Shown: piece after piece, positions 7,820-15,456 of the stretch
Numbering within the stretch: position 1 is the stretch's first letter
Layout: every line of letters begins with the position of its first letter
Assembly (NCBI RefSeq): GCF_000763375.1
Contig: NZ_JPSY01000002.1
Span: 62,001 to 126,000 of the forward strand
Length of the DNA: 64,000 nucleotides
Reading direction: 5' to 3'
Origin: Microbacterium profundi
GTDB taxonomy: Bacteria > Actinomycetota > Actinomycetes > Actinomycetales > Microbacteriaceae
Translations under genes and position numbers: made by a program
The notes under the pieces: model-generated
The model's database searches: none
The model's input: only the letters and a program-made list of their open reading frames with translations
Told to the model about the DNA's origin: nothing

Positions 7820-9384
7820 CCACTCGACAGACTTCTCGCGTGCGACGCATCGTCGCGATCACCGCGGGTCTCGCCGCAGCATCCATGATGCTGAGCGGAT
7901 GCCTGTACTCGCTCATCCCGGAAAGCGCCGAACCGAGGCCGTCCACGACGAACGCGCCGGACACCGAGGGCGTCGCGGCCGAGCTGCTGCCGTTCTACGA
8001 GCAGACGCTGGAATGGACCGAGTGCGACGAGGGAGCAGCAGGGTTCGACTGCGCGTACGTCACGGCTCCGCTGGACTGGGAGAACCCTTCGGATGGGGCC
8101 ACGATGGAGCTGTCGATCGTGCGCCACCAGGCCACTGGTACGCCGATGGGATCACTGCTCACGAACCCCGGCGGCCCAGGCGGCAGCGGCCGTGGCTTCA
8201 TCCTCGACAGCCTCGACTACGCCGTCGGCGCCGACCTGATCGAGAACTACGACGTGATCGGCTTCGACCCACGCGGCGTCGGCGACTCCGGCGCTGTGAG
8301 CTGCTTCGATGCCGCGAACATGGACAAGTACCTCTACGACATCCCCACCGCAGCGCGGGGCACCGATGCGTGGGAGGCCGAACTCACCAAGGCGGATCAG
8401 GCGTTCGCGGATGCGTGCGAGGCGAACAGCAACGGCATCCTGCCGTACATCACGACCGTGAACTCGGCCCGCGACATGGACCTGATCCGCGCCGTGCTCG
8501 GCGACAAGCAACTGAACTACCTCGGCTACTCCTACGGCACGTTCCTCGGTGCGACCTACGCCGAGTTGTATCCCGAGAAGGCGGGCCGGCTCGTGCTCGA
8601 CGGTGCGATCGACCCCGCCGTTCCCGGCCTCGAGGTCGGAGCGACGCAGGCCATCGGATTCGAGGCGGCGCTGCGCGCCTACATGCAGGACTGCCTCGAC
8701 TCCGGGTCATGCCCGTTCAACGGCACGGTCGATGAGGCCATGGCAGACCTCGGAGCGCTGCTCGCGAGCGTCGACCGCACGCCGCTCAAGAACGACGACG
8801 GGCGCATGCTCGGCGCCGACTCGCTGATGACGGCCATCATCGCCGCGCTCTACTCCCAGGACAGCTGGGACTTCCTCACTCAGGCTCTCGACGAAGCGCT
8901 GCAGGGCGATCCGTACAGCGCGTTCTACCTCGCCGACTTCTACAACGAACGTGAAGACGGCGTCTATCTCTCGAATTCCAGCGAGGCGTTCACCGCGTAC
9001 AACTGCATGGACTACCCGCTCGAGAACGATCAGGCCGCGGAAGACGCCACGATGGCGAAGATCGAAGCCGCTGCGCCGACGATCGCGCCGTACTGGAGCG
9101 GCCCCGACACGTGCGAGGTGTGGCCGTATCCGCCCACCGGCACGCGCGGTGAGATCAATGCCGAAGGCGCGGGCCCCATCCTCGTCGTCGGCACGACGAA
9201 CGATCCGGCGACGCCGTACGAGTGGTCGGTGTCGCTCGCCGCGCAGCTCGAGGAGGGCGTGCTGATCACCCGCGTCGGCGAGGGCCACACCGGCTACAAC
9301 AAGGGCAACACGTGCGTTGACGAAGCGGTCGAGGCGTACTTCCTCGATGACGCCGTGCCAGAGGCCGACCTCGAATGCAGCTGA
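7816..9384 (+). CDS. Secreted alpha/beta-hydrolase lipoprotein (TAP/SlpD-E-like)
   Basis: 522 residues. An N-terminal basic region, hydrophobic segment and lipobox ending in MMLSGC (about residue 30) mark it as an exported lipoprotein. The fold is alpha/beta-hydrolase with oxyanion-type NPGGPGGSGRGF, nucleophile elbow GYSYGTFLGATYAELYP (Ser near residue 240), a late acidic residue and a catalytic His in GEGHTGYN; the C-terminal part matches TAP-like peptidases of Streptomyces, which cleave tripeptides. Substrate is unknown. It starts with GTG overlapping the holB stop. Confidence 0.88.
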   Translation: MTTRQTSRVRRIVAITAGLAAASMMLSGCLYSLIPESAEPRPSTTNAPDTEGVAAELLPFYEQTLEWTECDEGAAGFDCAYVTAPLDWENPSDGATMELSIVRHQATGTPMGSLLTNPGGPGGSGRGFILDSLDYAVGADLIENYDVIGFDPRGVGDSGAVSCFDAANMDKYLYDIPTAARGTDAWEAELTKADQAFADACEANSNGILPYITTVNSARDMDLIRAVLGDKQLNYLGYSYGTFLGATYAELYPEKAGRLVLDGAIDPAVPGLEVGATQAIGFEAALRAYMQDCLDSGSCPFNGTVDEAMADLGALLASVDRTPLKNDDGRMLGADSLMTAIIAALYSQDSWDFLTQALDEALQGDPYSAFYLADFYNEREDGVYLSNSSEAFTAYNCMDYPLENDQAAEDATMAKIEAAAPTIAPYWSGPDTCEVWPYPPTGTRGEINAEGAGPILVVGTTNDPATPYEWSVSLAAQLEEGVLITRVGEGHTGYNKGNTCVDEAVEAYFLDDAVPEADLECS

Positions 9385-9403
9385 CCCTTCGACAGGCTCA
9401 GGG
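9385..9403. repeat. REP-like word CCCTTCGACAGGCTCAGGG
   Basis: A 19-base imperfect palindrome of the CCCTGAGCCTGTCGAAGGG type, which is found as a dispersed intergenic repeat in many high-GC genomes. It follows the hydrolase stop directly; a second shorter copy (CCTTCGACAGG, 9443-9453) lies 40 bases on, inside the tRNA-Thr promoter region. Confidence 0.65.
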
Positions 9404-9488
9404 ATCGAATTGAGCCCACCGTGGCGTCGGTTCGCGATGGCGCCTTCGACAGGGTAATATCGTTGATCGTGCCGCTCTTGCAGCGCAC

Positions 9489-9564
9489 GCCGCCTTAGCT
9501 CAGTCGGCAGAGCATTTCACTCGTAATGAAAAGGTCGTCAGTTCGATTCTGACAGGCGGCTCCA
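9489..9564 (+). tRNA. tRNA-Thr(CGT)
   Basis: Cloverleaf read directly: acceptor GCCGCCT pairs with AGGCGGC, D arm GCTC/GAGC, anticodon loop CTCGTAA flanked by TTTCA/TGAAA, T arm GTCAG/CTGAC with TTCGATT. CCA is encoded at 9562-9564. A TAATAT hexamer (9455-9460) about 28 bases upstream is a plausible -10 element. Confidence 0.97.
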
Positions 9565-9565
9565 T

Positions 9566-9598
9566 AAGCCCCGTGATGTGAAAGACATCACGGGGCTT
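9566..9598 (+). terminator. Terminator after tRNA-Thr
   Basis: A perfect 14-bp stem (AAGCCCCGTGATGT with its complement) and a GAAAG loop immediately after the CCA of the tRNA. Short T-rich tail; acts as an intrinsic terminator for the tRNA transcript. Confidence 0.85.
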
Positions 9599-9635
9599 CG
9601 TCGTTCGCGCGCCGGCATCGGCGTACCCTCGAATC

Positions 9636-10235
9636 ATGACGAAGGCGCTTCTCATCATCGACGTGCAGAACGATTTCACCGAGGGCGGTGCGCTCGCGAT
9701 CGCGGGCGGCGATGCCGTGGCATCCGGAGTGTCCGCCTTCCTCGCAGCTCGCGCGGGCGACTACGACGTGGTCGCCGCGTCACGCGACTGGCACGACGCG
9801 GACGGCGACAACGGCGGGCATTTCGCAGATGACCCTGATTTCCTGGACACCTGGCCGGAGCACTGCGTCGCGGGAACGCCGGGTGCGGAGTACGACGAGC
9901 TCTTCACGACGGATGCCGTGACCCACCACGTGCACAAAGGCCAGGGCAAGCCCGCCTATTCGATGTTCGAAGGGATCACGCAGGACGGCTTCACGGTGGC
10001 CGAGGTGCTGAGTGCTCGTGGTGTGCTCACCGCCGATGTGGTCGGGCTGGCGACGGACCACTGCGTGCGCGCCTCCGTGCTCGACGCGATCGCGCACGGG
10101 GTTCACATCCGCGTGCTGACCGACCTCGTCGCCGGCGTCGGCGCCGAGTCCAGCGACAAGGCGCTCGCCGAGATGGCGCATGCCGGGGCGGAGCTGGTCG
10201 AGAGCGCGCAGGTGGACGCGGAATCCGGCGCGTGA
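9636..10235 (+). CDS. pncA: Nicotinamidase (isochorismatase superfamily)
   Basis: Hydrolyses nicotinamide to nicotinate in NAD salvage; the family also activates pyrazinamide. 199 residues. Catalytic Asp in LLIIDVQNDF (about residue 10), metal ligands in the SRDWHD region, Lys in HHVHKGQ, and nucleophilic Cys in GLATDHCV form the expected triad. Start ATG at 9636. The downstream GTG of a broken DUF1697 gene overlaps its stop, so pncA once led a small operon with that gene. Confidence 0.92.
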   Translation: MTKALLIIDVQNDFTEGGALAIAGGDAVASGVSAFLAARAGDYDVVAASRDWHDADGDNGGHFADDPDFLDTWPEHCVAGTPGAEYDELFTTDAVTHHVHKGQGKPAYSMFEGITQDGFTVAEVLSARGVLTADVVGLATDHCVRASVLDAIAHGVHIRVLTDLVAGVGAESSDKALAEMAHAGAELVESAQVDAESGA

Positions 10236-10361
10236 ATCGCAGCGTCCTGCTGCTGCGTGCCGTCAACGTCAGTGGTCGCAATTCCAGGGGAGCGGCTCGC
10301 ACTCGTCGGCCGCAATCTGCGCACCACCAGGAAGCTCGCCGATCTCACCGCCGCGAAATGA
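10232..10361 (+). pseudogene. Remnant of a DUF1697 gene with internal deletion and frameshift
   Basis: A GTG start overlapping the pncA stop reads VNRSVLLLRAVNVSGRNS, the characteristic N terminus of DUF1697 proteins. After about 18 codons the frame is lost; in the +1 frame from 10296 the sequence reads LALVGRNLRTTRKLADLTAAK then TGA (10359-10361), resembling the RNWRT..LAEL end of that family. So both ends survive and most of the roughly 180-residue gene is gone. The remnant's stop overlaps the next ATG. Family assignment rests on short stretches only. Confidence 0.65.
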
Positions 10362-10855
10362 CTCGCATCTACCCCTCCACGATCGCCGCGACCGTCGACC
10401 ACGAACTGGTGATCAAGAAGTCCCGATTCATCGCACACGCCGCGCCGGTGGCGTCGTCTGCAGAAGCGGATGCCGTCATCGCCGAGGTGAAGCGCCGAGC
10501 ATGGGACGCAAGACACAACTGCTCGGCGCAGGTCACGGGAGATCTGGGCGATCGGGCACGTTCCTCGGATGACGGCGAGCCGTCCGGCACTGCGGGGGTG
10601 CCAATGCTCGAGGTGCTGCTGCGCCGCGGGCTCACCGACGTAGTCGTCGTCGTGACGCGCTACTTCGGAGGGGTCAAACTCGGCGCAGGGGGACTGGTGC
10701 GGGCATACTCGACGGCGGTGTCAGAGGTGCTCGATCTCGCGACCGTCGTCGATCGGCACATGCTCGCCGGCGTGACGGTCGCGATGGAGGCCGTCCTCAC
10801 CGGTACCGAGAGGCTTGTGGCGGTCAGGCGTCATCGCTCTCGTGCGGGGTCCTGA
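10358..10855 (+). CDS. YigZ/IMPACT-family protein, C-terminally altered
   Basis: The N-terminal domain is well formed: FIAHAAPV, the DARHNCSAQV segment, DDGEPSGTAG and VVTRYFGGVKLGAGGLVRAYS are hallmarks of the UPF0029/YigZ fold. After about residue 130 the protein leaves the family pattern and ends with a basic tail at residue 165, whereas homologues continue for about 40-60 residues with a DUF1949-like domain. This looks like a deletion or frameshift near 10800. The ATG at 10358 overlaps the stop of the broken gene upstream. Function of the family is unsettled (suggested translation-linked). Confidence 0.7.
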   Translation: MTRIYPSTIAATVDHELVIKKSRFIAHAAPVASSAEADAVIAEVKRRAWDARHNCSAQVTGDLGDRARSSDDGEPSGTAGVPMLEVLLRRGLTDVVVVVTRYFGGVKLGAGGLVRAYSTAVSEVLDLATVVDRHMLAGVTVAMEAVLTGTERLVAVRRHRSRAGS

Positions 10856-10947
10856 GCGCCGCGCGGCGGAGGCGTCAGGCCGTCTGCCCTTCGTGGGGGT
10901 GCCTCGGCGATCTCCTCGATGACCTCGCTGTCAGACGTTGGATACGG

Positions 10948-11238
10948 TGGGCCCCATGGGGCTCGAACCCATGACCCGCGGATTAACATACCACTTCGAC
11001 TTTCGCCGCCGTCCGTCGGACGTTCGTGGTCTGGACTGTCCCTTCACCCTGGCTTTCGCTTTAGGTGCCACCCGTCCAGTCTCTACACCTTCCGGACTCG
11101 CGTCCGGCTTGGCTCGGGATTGCCAACTGGTCTCCCAGGAAGGGTTCCCCGACTTTGAGTGGTGTCATCCCCGAGGTTTCCCCCGAGGCGCTCCTATTAT
11201 GTTGAAGTCCGATGCTCTGCCAACTGAGCTAGAGGCCC
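10948..11238 (-). tRNA. tRNA-Lys(UUU), interrupted by a group I intron
   Basis: On the minus strand, exon 1 (11238-11205, 34 nt) gives acceptor GGGCCTC, D arm GCTC/GAGC and TCGGA-CTT; exon 2 (10986-10948, 39 nt) gives TTAA-TCCGC, variable loop GGGTC, T arm ATGGG-TTCGAGC-CCCAT and acceptor GGGGCCC plus A. Joined, they form a 73-nt tRNA with loop CTTTTAA, anticodon TTT. The break falls right after U34. The 27-43 pair is a T/C mismatch. CCA is not fully encoded (CCG follows). Confidence 0.93.
10987..11204 (-). ncRNA. Group I self-splicing intron (218 nt) in tRNA-Lys
   Basis: Between the two tRNA halves lies a 218-nt sequence with the group I core, closely resembling the Azoarcus tRNA-Ile intron. 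On intron numbering: P4 TCGGG (53-57) pairs with CCCGA (87-91); AATCCCGAGCCAAGCC is the conserved P4/P6 joining region; P6 hairpin CCGGAC-GCGA-GTCCGG (98-113); AGGTGTAGAGACTGGACGG then P7 GACTG (124-128) with CAGTC (167-171); P8 CACC/GGTG (138-141/157-160) around TAAAGCGAAAGCCA; P9 CGTCC-GAC-GGACG. The last base is G (omega G). The 5' exon ends in U; CUU can pair with GAG at intron 12-14 as a three-base guide, U opposite G. No ORF inside. Confidence 0.93.
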
Positions 11239-11246
11239 GTGCTTCC

Positions 11247-11275
11247 ATTCTAGCGGGCGCCGGAGCCGGTTCGAA
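11247..11275 (-). promoter_or_regulatory. Promoter of tRNA-Lys
   Basis: Minus strand: -35 TTCGAA (11275-11270), 17-bp spacer, -10 TAGAAT (11252-11247), eight bases before the mature 5' end of the tRNA. Typical sigma-70 spacing. Confidence 0.7.
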
Positions 11276-11320
11276 TCGGGCACACGCGCCGTCGACCCGT
11301 AACTGCCGTGAACGACAGAA

Positions 11321-11357
11321 CGCGGCCGCCGGCGACACAGCTTCGCCGGCGACCGCG
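11321..11357 (-). terminator. Hairpin downstream of the fasciclin gene
   Basis: Stem of 15 bp with one mismatch (CGCGGCCGCCGGCGA and its complement), seven-base loop, about 45 bases past the fasciclin stop codon on the minus strand. No T run; probable terminator separating it from the tRNA-Lys promoter. Confidence 0.6.
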
Positions 11358-11400
11358 TCGCCCCCCCAATTCCAACCTCCCCAAAGGCCGGAACTTCTTA

Positions 11401-12057
11401 TTACTCAGCCGGGGGCATGAGTACCGAGTCGATCAGGTACACGGTTGCGTTCGCGGTCTGGACTCCACCGCAGACAACGTTGGCGTCGTTGACCATCAGC
11501 GAGTCGCCGCTGCCGGTGACTTCGAGCTCCGCACCCTGCACGGTTGTGAGCGTGCCTGCGATGTCCTCGGGAGCGATCTGGCCGGGAACCACGTGGTAAG
11601 TGAGGATCGACGACAGCGTGGCAGAGTCGGTCTTCAGGGCCTCGATGGTGGCCGGGTCGATCTTGCCGAACGCGTCATCCACCGGAGCGAAGACGGTGAA
11701 CTCGTCTCCGTTGAGGGTGTCGACGAGGTCGACGTCAGGGTTGAGCTGTCCGCTCACGGCTGCGACGAGCGTCTTGAGCAGTGGGTTGTTGGATGCCGCG
11801 ACCGCAACAGGATCCTTCGACATTCCCGCGATCGAGCCGCCGCCGTCCGGCACTGCCTCGGCATACGCCTCGCAGCCGGGGCCGACGAGGTTCGCGGCCG
11901 GATCCATCGTGTCCGGTGTCTCCTGCGACGTCTCCGGCGCGGTGGACTCGGCCGGCTCTTCGGCCGTGTCGGAGCTCATCGAACAACCCGACAGCACGAG
12001 AACGCTGACGAAGCCGAGTGAAAGAGCTGCGGTGATCTTCTTCTTGGTGCTGAACAT
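11401..12057 (-). CDS. Fasciclin-domain lipoprotein (MPT70/MPB83-like)
   Basis: 218 residues from the ATG at 12057, which has GGAGG five bases upstream; the longer reading frame lacks a site. Signal peptide with lipobox VLSGC, then an acidic Thr/Glu/Pro-rich linker (about residues 25-55), then one FAS1 domain with the conserved [11 protein letters not shown] and the YHVVPG block, ending [17 protein letters not shown]1 domains mediate adhesion or surface binding. Divergently transcribed sigK-rskA mirrors the mycobacterial arrangement in which SigK drives MPB70/MPB83, so this is the likely SigK target. Confidence 0.9.
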   Translation of the reverse strand: MFSTKKKITAALSLGFVSVLVLSGCSMSSDTAEEPAESTAPETSQETPDTMDPAANLVGPGCEAYAEAVPDGGGSIAGMSKDPVAVAASNNPLLKTLVAAVSGQLNPDVDLVDTLNGDEFTVFAPVDDAFGKIDPATIEALKTDSATLSSILTYHVVPGQIAPEDIAGTLTTVQGAELEVTGSGDSLMVNDANVVCGGVQTANATVYLIDSVLMPPAE

Positions 12058-12106
12058 GTCTACCTCCGGGAATCGGAACCGCGGCATTCCCGCGGTGTCG
12101 AGGATT

Positions 12107-12133
12107 CTTCGGAGCCCCTCACGGATCGGATGG
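12107..12133 (-). promoter_or_regulatory. Candidate SigK-type promoter of the fasciclin gene
   Basis: Minus strand: CCATCC (12133-12128), 15-bp spacer, CCGAAG (12112-12107), about 50 bases before the start codon. It resembles the mycobacterial SigK consensus (CCATCC / CCGAAT). Read by eye; one base differs in the -10 word. Confidence 0.5.
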
Positions 12134-12212
12134 GAATGGTTCGGAAAAACTTTTGGCAGGTGGATGATCGGCCATTGGGCGGGGGAAGAGGACGGGACCC
12201 GCCCGATACGGC

Positions 12213-12812
12213 ATGCTTATGTGGATGGTCATTGACGGCGTGGACATGCCGGAGGACGGTTCGGCGGGAGATCTCGCCGCCGACCTCCTCGTCCGTGTCG
12301 CCGACGGAGACCAGAGAGCCTTCTCCGATCTGTACGATCTGCTCTCCTCACGCGTCTTCGGACTGATCCTGCGTGTGCTCGTCAATCGCTCGCAGAGCGA
12401 GGAAGTGCTCCAGGAGGTCTTTCTCGAAGTGTGGCAATCCGCCGGACGGTTCGCTCCGAACAAGGGGCAGGGCAGAACGTGGGTTCTCACGATCGCTCAC
12501 CGGAGGGCGGTCGATCGAGTGCGTGCGTCACAGTCCAGTACTGATCGAGACGTCAGGGTCGGAATACGCGACCTCGGCGTCTCGCACGACAGCGTGGCGG
12601 AGCAGGTCGAGCTGAGCATCGAGGGAGGCAAGGTCGTCGCAGCTCTGGCGACGTTGCCGGACCCGCAGCGGGAGGCACTGGTCCTGTCGTATTACGGGGG
12701 CTACAGCCAGAGCGAGATCGCGGTGCTGATCGGTGCGCCGCTGGGAACGATCAAGACGAGGATGAGAGATGGACTCTCACGTCTGAGGAGCGAGATGGGG
12801 GTGAACGCATGA
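12213..12812 (+). CDS. sigK: ECF sigma factor, SigK type
   Basis: 199 residues as given; ATGs at 12219, 12225 and 12246 are also possible and none has a clear ribosome site, so the message may be leaderless. Region 2 ([59 protein letters not shown]) and region 4 ([41 protein letters not shown]) are complete. It directs RNA polymerase to a small regulon, probably the divergent fasciclin gene. Its stop overlaps the ATG of the anti-sigma gene (ATGA). Confidence 0.88.
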   Translation: MLMWMVIDGVDMPEDGSAGDLAADLLVRVADGDQRAFSDLYDLLSSRVFGLILRVLVNRSQSEEVLQEVFLEVWQSAGRFAPNKGQGRTWVLTIAHRRAVDRVRASQSSTDRDVRVGIRDLGVSHDSVAEQVELSIEGGKVVAALATLPDPQREALVLSYYGGYSQSEIAVLIGAPLGTIKTRMRDGLSRLRSEMGVNA

Positions 12813-13570
12813 ACGAGAAGGAATTCGCCGAGCTGGCTGCGGGCCACGCCCTGCACGCGCTCTCGGATGCCGATGAGCAGCTTTTCGCGGATGCCCTCAT
12901 CAGCCACCCTGAATGGCAGGCGATCGCGGACGACGACATCGAGACCGCTCACCTTCTCGCCGACGCTTCGGTGACGGTTGCACCGCCCTCCGACATCCGC
13001 GCCGCATTGCTCGCGCAGATCGCGACGACGCCCCAGGGTGACGACGCTGTCGCGCCGCATTCTGTCGAACGGGCGACCCCCGAGGTCGAAGAGCCCTTCC
13101 TGCGCCCGCCTCGTCGCTGGGGACGCGCCATCTTCGTTCTCGCCGCGTGCCTGGTACTTCTCGCCGGTCTGGGTTTCGGGATCGTCGCCCTCACGTCGCA
13201 GCTGACGACACCGGCATCCGTCGTCGCTCTGAACGAGATCCAGGCGGCACCGGATGCACAGAAGGCTTCGATAGAGCTCGAATCCGGCGCAGTCGCCATC
13301 GCCCACTGGTCAGCCACAGTGGGCAGCGCGGTTCTCGTCGCCGACGGTCTCGAGCCCCTCAGCGACGACAAGACCTACGAGCTCTGGTTCGTGCGCGGCG
13401 ATGAGCCGGTGCCGGCGGGTCTATTCGAAGCGGATGCCGGTGACGCCACCGCGCTGCTCGAAGGGGTCATGCGTGAAGGCGACGTGATCGCTGTGACGGT
13501 GGAGCCGGCGGGCGGATCACCCACGGGGCAGCCGACGAGCGATCCGATCATCGCGATCCCGACCGCCTGA
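12809..13570 (+). CDS. rskA: Anti-sigma-K factor, RskA-like
   Basis: 253 residues: a cytoplasmic anti-sigma domain (about 1-100; ELAAGHALHALSDADEQLF is the typical RskA opening), one transmembrane helix (about 107-130, FVLAACLVLLAGLGFGIVAL) and an extracytoplasmic RskA domain with YELWFVRGDEPVPAGLF. It should hold SigK at the membrane until regulated proteolysis releases it. Coupled to sigK by a four-base overlap, and stoichiometric expression is expected. Confidence 0.88.
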   Translation: MNEKEFAELAAGHALHALSDADEQLFADALISHPEWQAIADDDIETAHLLADASVTVAPPSDIRAALLAQIATTPQGDDAVAPHSVERATPEVEEPFLRPPRRWGRAIFVLAACLVLLAGLGFGIVALTSQLTTPASVVALNEIQAAPDAQKASIELESGAVAIAHWSATVGSAVLVADGLEPLSDDKTYELWFVRGDEPVPAGLFEADAGDATALLEGVMREGDVIAVTVEPAGGSPTGQPTSDPIIAIPTA

Positions 13571-13589
13571 GCGCGAGTACCCTGGACGG

Positions 13590-14219
13590 ATGTCCGAGCA
13601 GTTCCACCGTCCCGTCCGCCGCCCGTCTGCGTCCTTCGACAACCTTGTCGGATCCTCGGATTCTGCGGAGGCGACGAGGGTCGCTCACGCCACGGCATCC
13701 GCTCTGCTGACACGCGCTCGCGAAGACGAGAGCGGGGAGAGCGCAGAACGTCTCATCGCTTTCACGGCCGAGCACGGCATCGATGACATCGCCGAATTGT
13801 GGGCGACCGCCCCCGCCGTCTCGCTTCCCGGAGCGCTCTGGCGCCTGTACCTGCTGCAACTGGCCATCCACAGCGATCCGCAGACCTCCGCGCTGCTCTA
13901 CGAACGGGGCCGCGTCGAACTCGGCTCGGTGGATGCTGTCGTCGCCGGCGCGCCGGTACCGGCGAACCCGGAGGAGATCGTGTCGCTGATCGACACGATC
14001 CTTCGGGGTGTGTTCCGCGGCGACTTCTCGGTCGCTCTCGATCGCGCGGCCGCATTCTGCCGCGTTCAGGTCTCGGGCGCGACACACACCGCTGACGACT
14101 ACGAGGCGACCGAACCCGAGCGTGCGACTGAACTCACGGCTCGTGCGCGGCGGCTCCACATGTACGCGGGCGATCTGAGCGCGGCGGCCGGCCTCTGGCG
14201 CAGCGGCGGATTGAACTGA
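13590..14219 (+). CDS. Conserved actinobacterial hypothetical protein
   Basis: 209 residues, no signal peptide or membrane helix, mostly helical and Ala/Leu-rich, with an internal GALWRLYLLQLAIHSDP segment and a C-terminal stretch ERATELTARARRLHMYAGDLSAAAGLWRSG. The layout resembles small Microbacteriaceae proteins of unknown role; I cannot assign a function. It starts 19 bases after rskA on the same strand and could be read from the sigK transcript. Coding potential is good (codon use as in neighbours). Confidence 0.6.
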   Translation: MSEQFHRPVRRPSASFDNLVGSSDSAEATRVAHATASALLTRAREDESGESAERLIAFTAEHGIDDIAELWATAPAVSLPGALWRLYLLQLAIHSDPQTSALLYERGRVELGSVDAVVAGAPVPANPEEIVSLIDTILRGVFRGDFSVALDRAAAFCRVQVSGATHTADDYEATEPERATELTARARRLHMYAGDLSAAAGLWRSGGLN

Positions 14220-14241
14220 CGCTCACGAGGCGAACTCAACG

Positions 14242-14365
14242 ACCCGCTGCAGAGCTGCCGCGGATATGGAAAGACCGGGCCGCAAGAACGCCTCTCGGCG
14301 GAAGGCCGCTCGCAGCGGCAGAATTTGGAGCCCGGGGTTATGCGGCCCGGCCACTCCATTGTAAC
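14242..14365. other. Structured intergenic region, possible decayed tRNA
   Basis: The 200-bp gap before pabC holds a perfect 10-bp inverted repeat CCGGGCCGCA (14276-14285) / TGCGGCCCGG (14341-14350) enclosing a GCCGCT-CGC-AGCGGC hairpin. On the minus strand a stretch reads CCGGGCCGCATAACCCC and then CCAAATTCTGCC, which recalls the anticodon and T-arm parts of an initiator tRNA-Met with pieces missing. Neither a complete tRNA nor a known riboswitch can be folded by eye. Confidence 0.35.
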
Positions 14366-14416
14366 GTCCGCACGTCGCTGGTATTCCCTTCGGTGCCGTG
14401 GCCGTAGAGTCGCTGT

Positions 14417-15301
14417 ATGACCCGGCGCTTCGCTCTGATCATCGATCCCGTCGGCGCCTCTGAGGAGCGCACCGACTACGCGGACACATTCACCGTCGTG
14501 GATGCCGCGGCTCCTGCGCTGAGCGTGGGGGAGCTCAGCACCCAGCGCGGCGACGGCGTGTTCGAGTCGATCGGGGTTGTCGATGGGCATGCGCAGGAGG
14601 TCATTCCGCATCTGGAGCGCCTGGCGAACTCGGCACGGCTGTGCGATCTGCCGGTACCCGACCAGGAGCAGTGGCGTCAGGCCGTCACGGTCGCAGCCTC
14701 GGAGTGCCCCGCCGGAGAAGGCGTGATCAAGCTGATCCTCAGCCGCGGCGTCGAGCACGGACCCACTCCGACCGCCTGGGTGACGGCGGCGCCGGCATCC
14801 GATTTTCGGGCGGTCCGCGAGGCGGGCGTCAAGGTCGTCACTCTCGACCGAGGGTACGGCTTGGACGCCGCGGAGCGGGCGCCCTGGCTGCTGCTCGGGG
14901 CGAAGACGCTGTCGTACGCCGTGAATATGGCTGCGCTGCGCGAGGCGCATCGCAGGGGAGCGGACGACGCGATCTTCGTCTCCAGCGACGGTTTCGTGCT
15001 CGAGGCGCCGACGGCATCGCTCATCCTGCGCTTCGGCGATCGGTTCACCACTCCGGCGCCCACAGGGGGCATCCTGCACGGCACGACTCAGTTGAGCGTG
15101 TACGAGCACCTGGCGGGTCGAGGCTTCGACGCGGAGTACGGCCGCATCCCGGCGACGGACCTTTCGCGGCCGGATGCCGCATGGCTGGTCTCCAGCATCC
15201 GCCTCGCCGTCCCCATCACCGCCGTCGACGGTGCTGCGGTTTCGGTCGACCACACCCTCACGGCCGAACTGAACCAGTACCTCCTGTCGCCTCGCGACTG
15301 A
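14417..15301 (+). CDS. pabC: Aminodeoxychorismate lyase (PLP class IV)
   Basis: Converts 4-amino-4-deoxychorismate to 4-aminobenzoate and pyruvate in folate synthesis. 294 residues with class IV aminotransferase features: GDGVFESIGV near residue 48, the PLP lysine in LLLGAKTLSYAVNM (about residue 162), Glu in GFVLEAPTASL and the phosphate-binding GGILHGTTQ. A branched-chain aminotransferase-like specificity cannot be excluded from sequence alone, but length and motifs fit PabC of actinobacteria. It stands alone here, followed by an 8-bp hairpin (15320-15340). Confidence 0.82.
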   Translation: MTRRFALIIDPVGASEERTDYADTFTVVDAAAPALSVGELSTQRGDGVFESIGVVDGHAQEVIPHLERLANSARLCDLPVPDQEQWRQAVTVAASECPAGEGVIKLILSRGVEHGPTPTAWVTAAPASDFRAVREAGVKVVTLDRGYGLDAAERAPWLLLGAKTLSYAVNMAALREAHRRGADDAIFVSSDGFVLEAPTASLILRFGDRFTTPAPTGGILHGTTQLSVYEHLAGRGFDAEYGRIPATDLSRPDAAWLVSSIRLAVPITAVDGAAVSVDHTLTAELNQYLLSPRD

Positions 15302-15319
15302 TCCGCGCACAGCTTCGGA

Positions 15320-15340
15320 CGCGGCATCCGCAATGCCGCG
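15320..15340 (+). terminator. Short hairpin after pabC
   Basis: CGCGGCAT and ATGCCGCG pair perfectly across a five-base loop, 19 bases after the pabC stop. No T run follows; weak terminator candidate. Confidence 0.45.
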
Positions 15341-15342
15341 AA

Positions 15343-15427
15343 TCGGAAAACGGAGACGGGCGGGCGTGTCGGCGGCGTGTTCTCGCGCGACATGCCGAAG
15401 ACACGCCACACGGTCTCTGTTTTCCGA
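15343..15427. repeat. 85-bp palindromic repeat, copy A
   Basis: Arms TCGGAAAAC and GTTTTCCGA at the two ends, continuing with GAGAC/GTCTC and GGCGTGTC/GACACGCC inside. Copy B (16410-16494) has the same length and internal order; 28 of the last 35 positions are identical between them. The two copies bracket the DUF559 gene. Confidence 0.85.
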
Positions 15428-15456
15428 GATTCCACCGCGTGGGTGCGCAACGAGCG

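Noticed and set aside
10938..11420. 160-residue ORF across the tRNA-Lys region
   Set aside because: Overlaps the tRNA halves and intron, which explain the sequence better.
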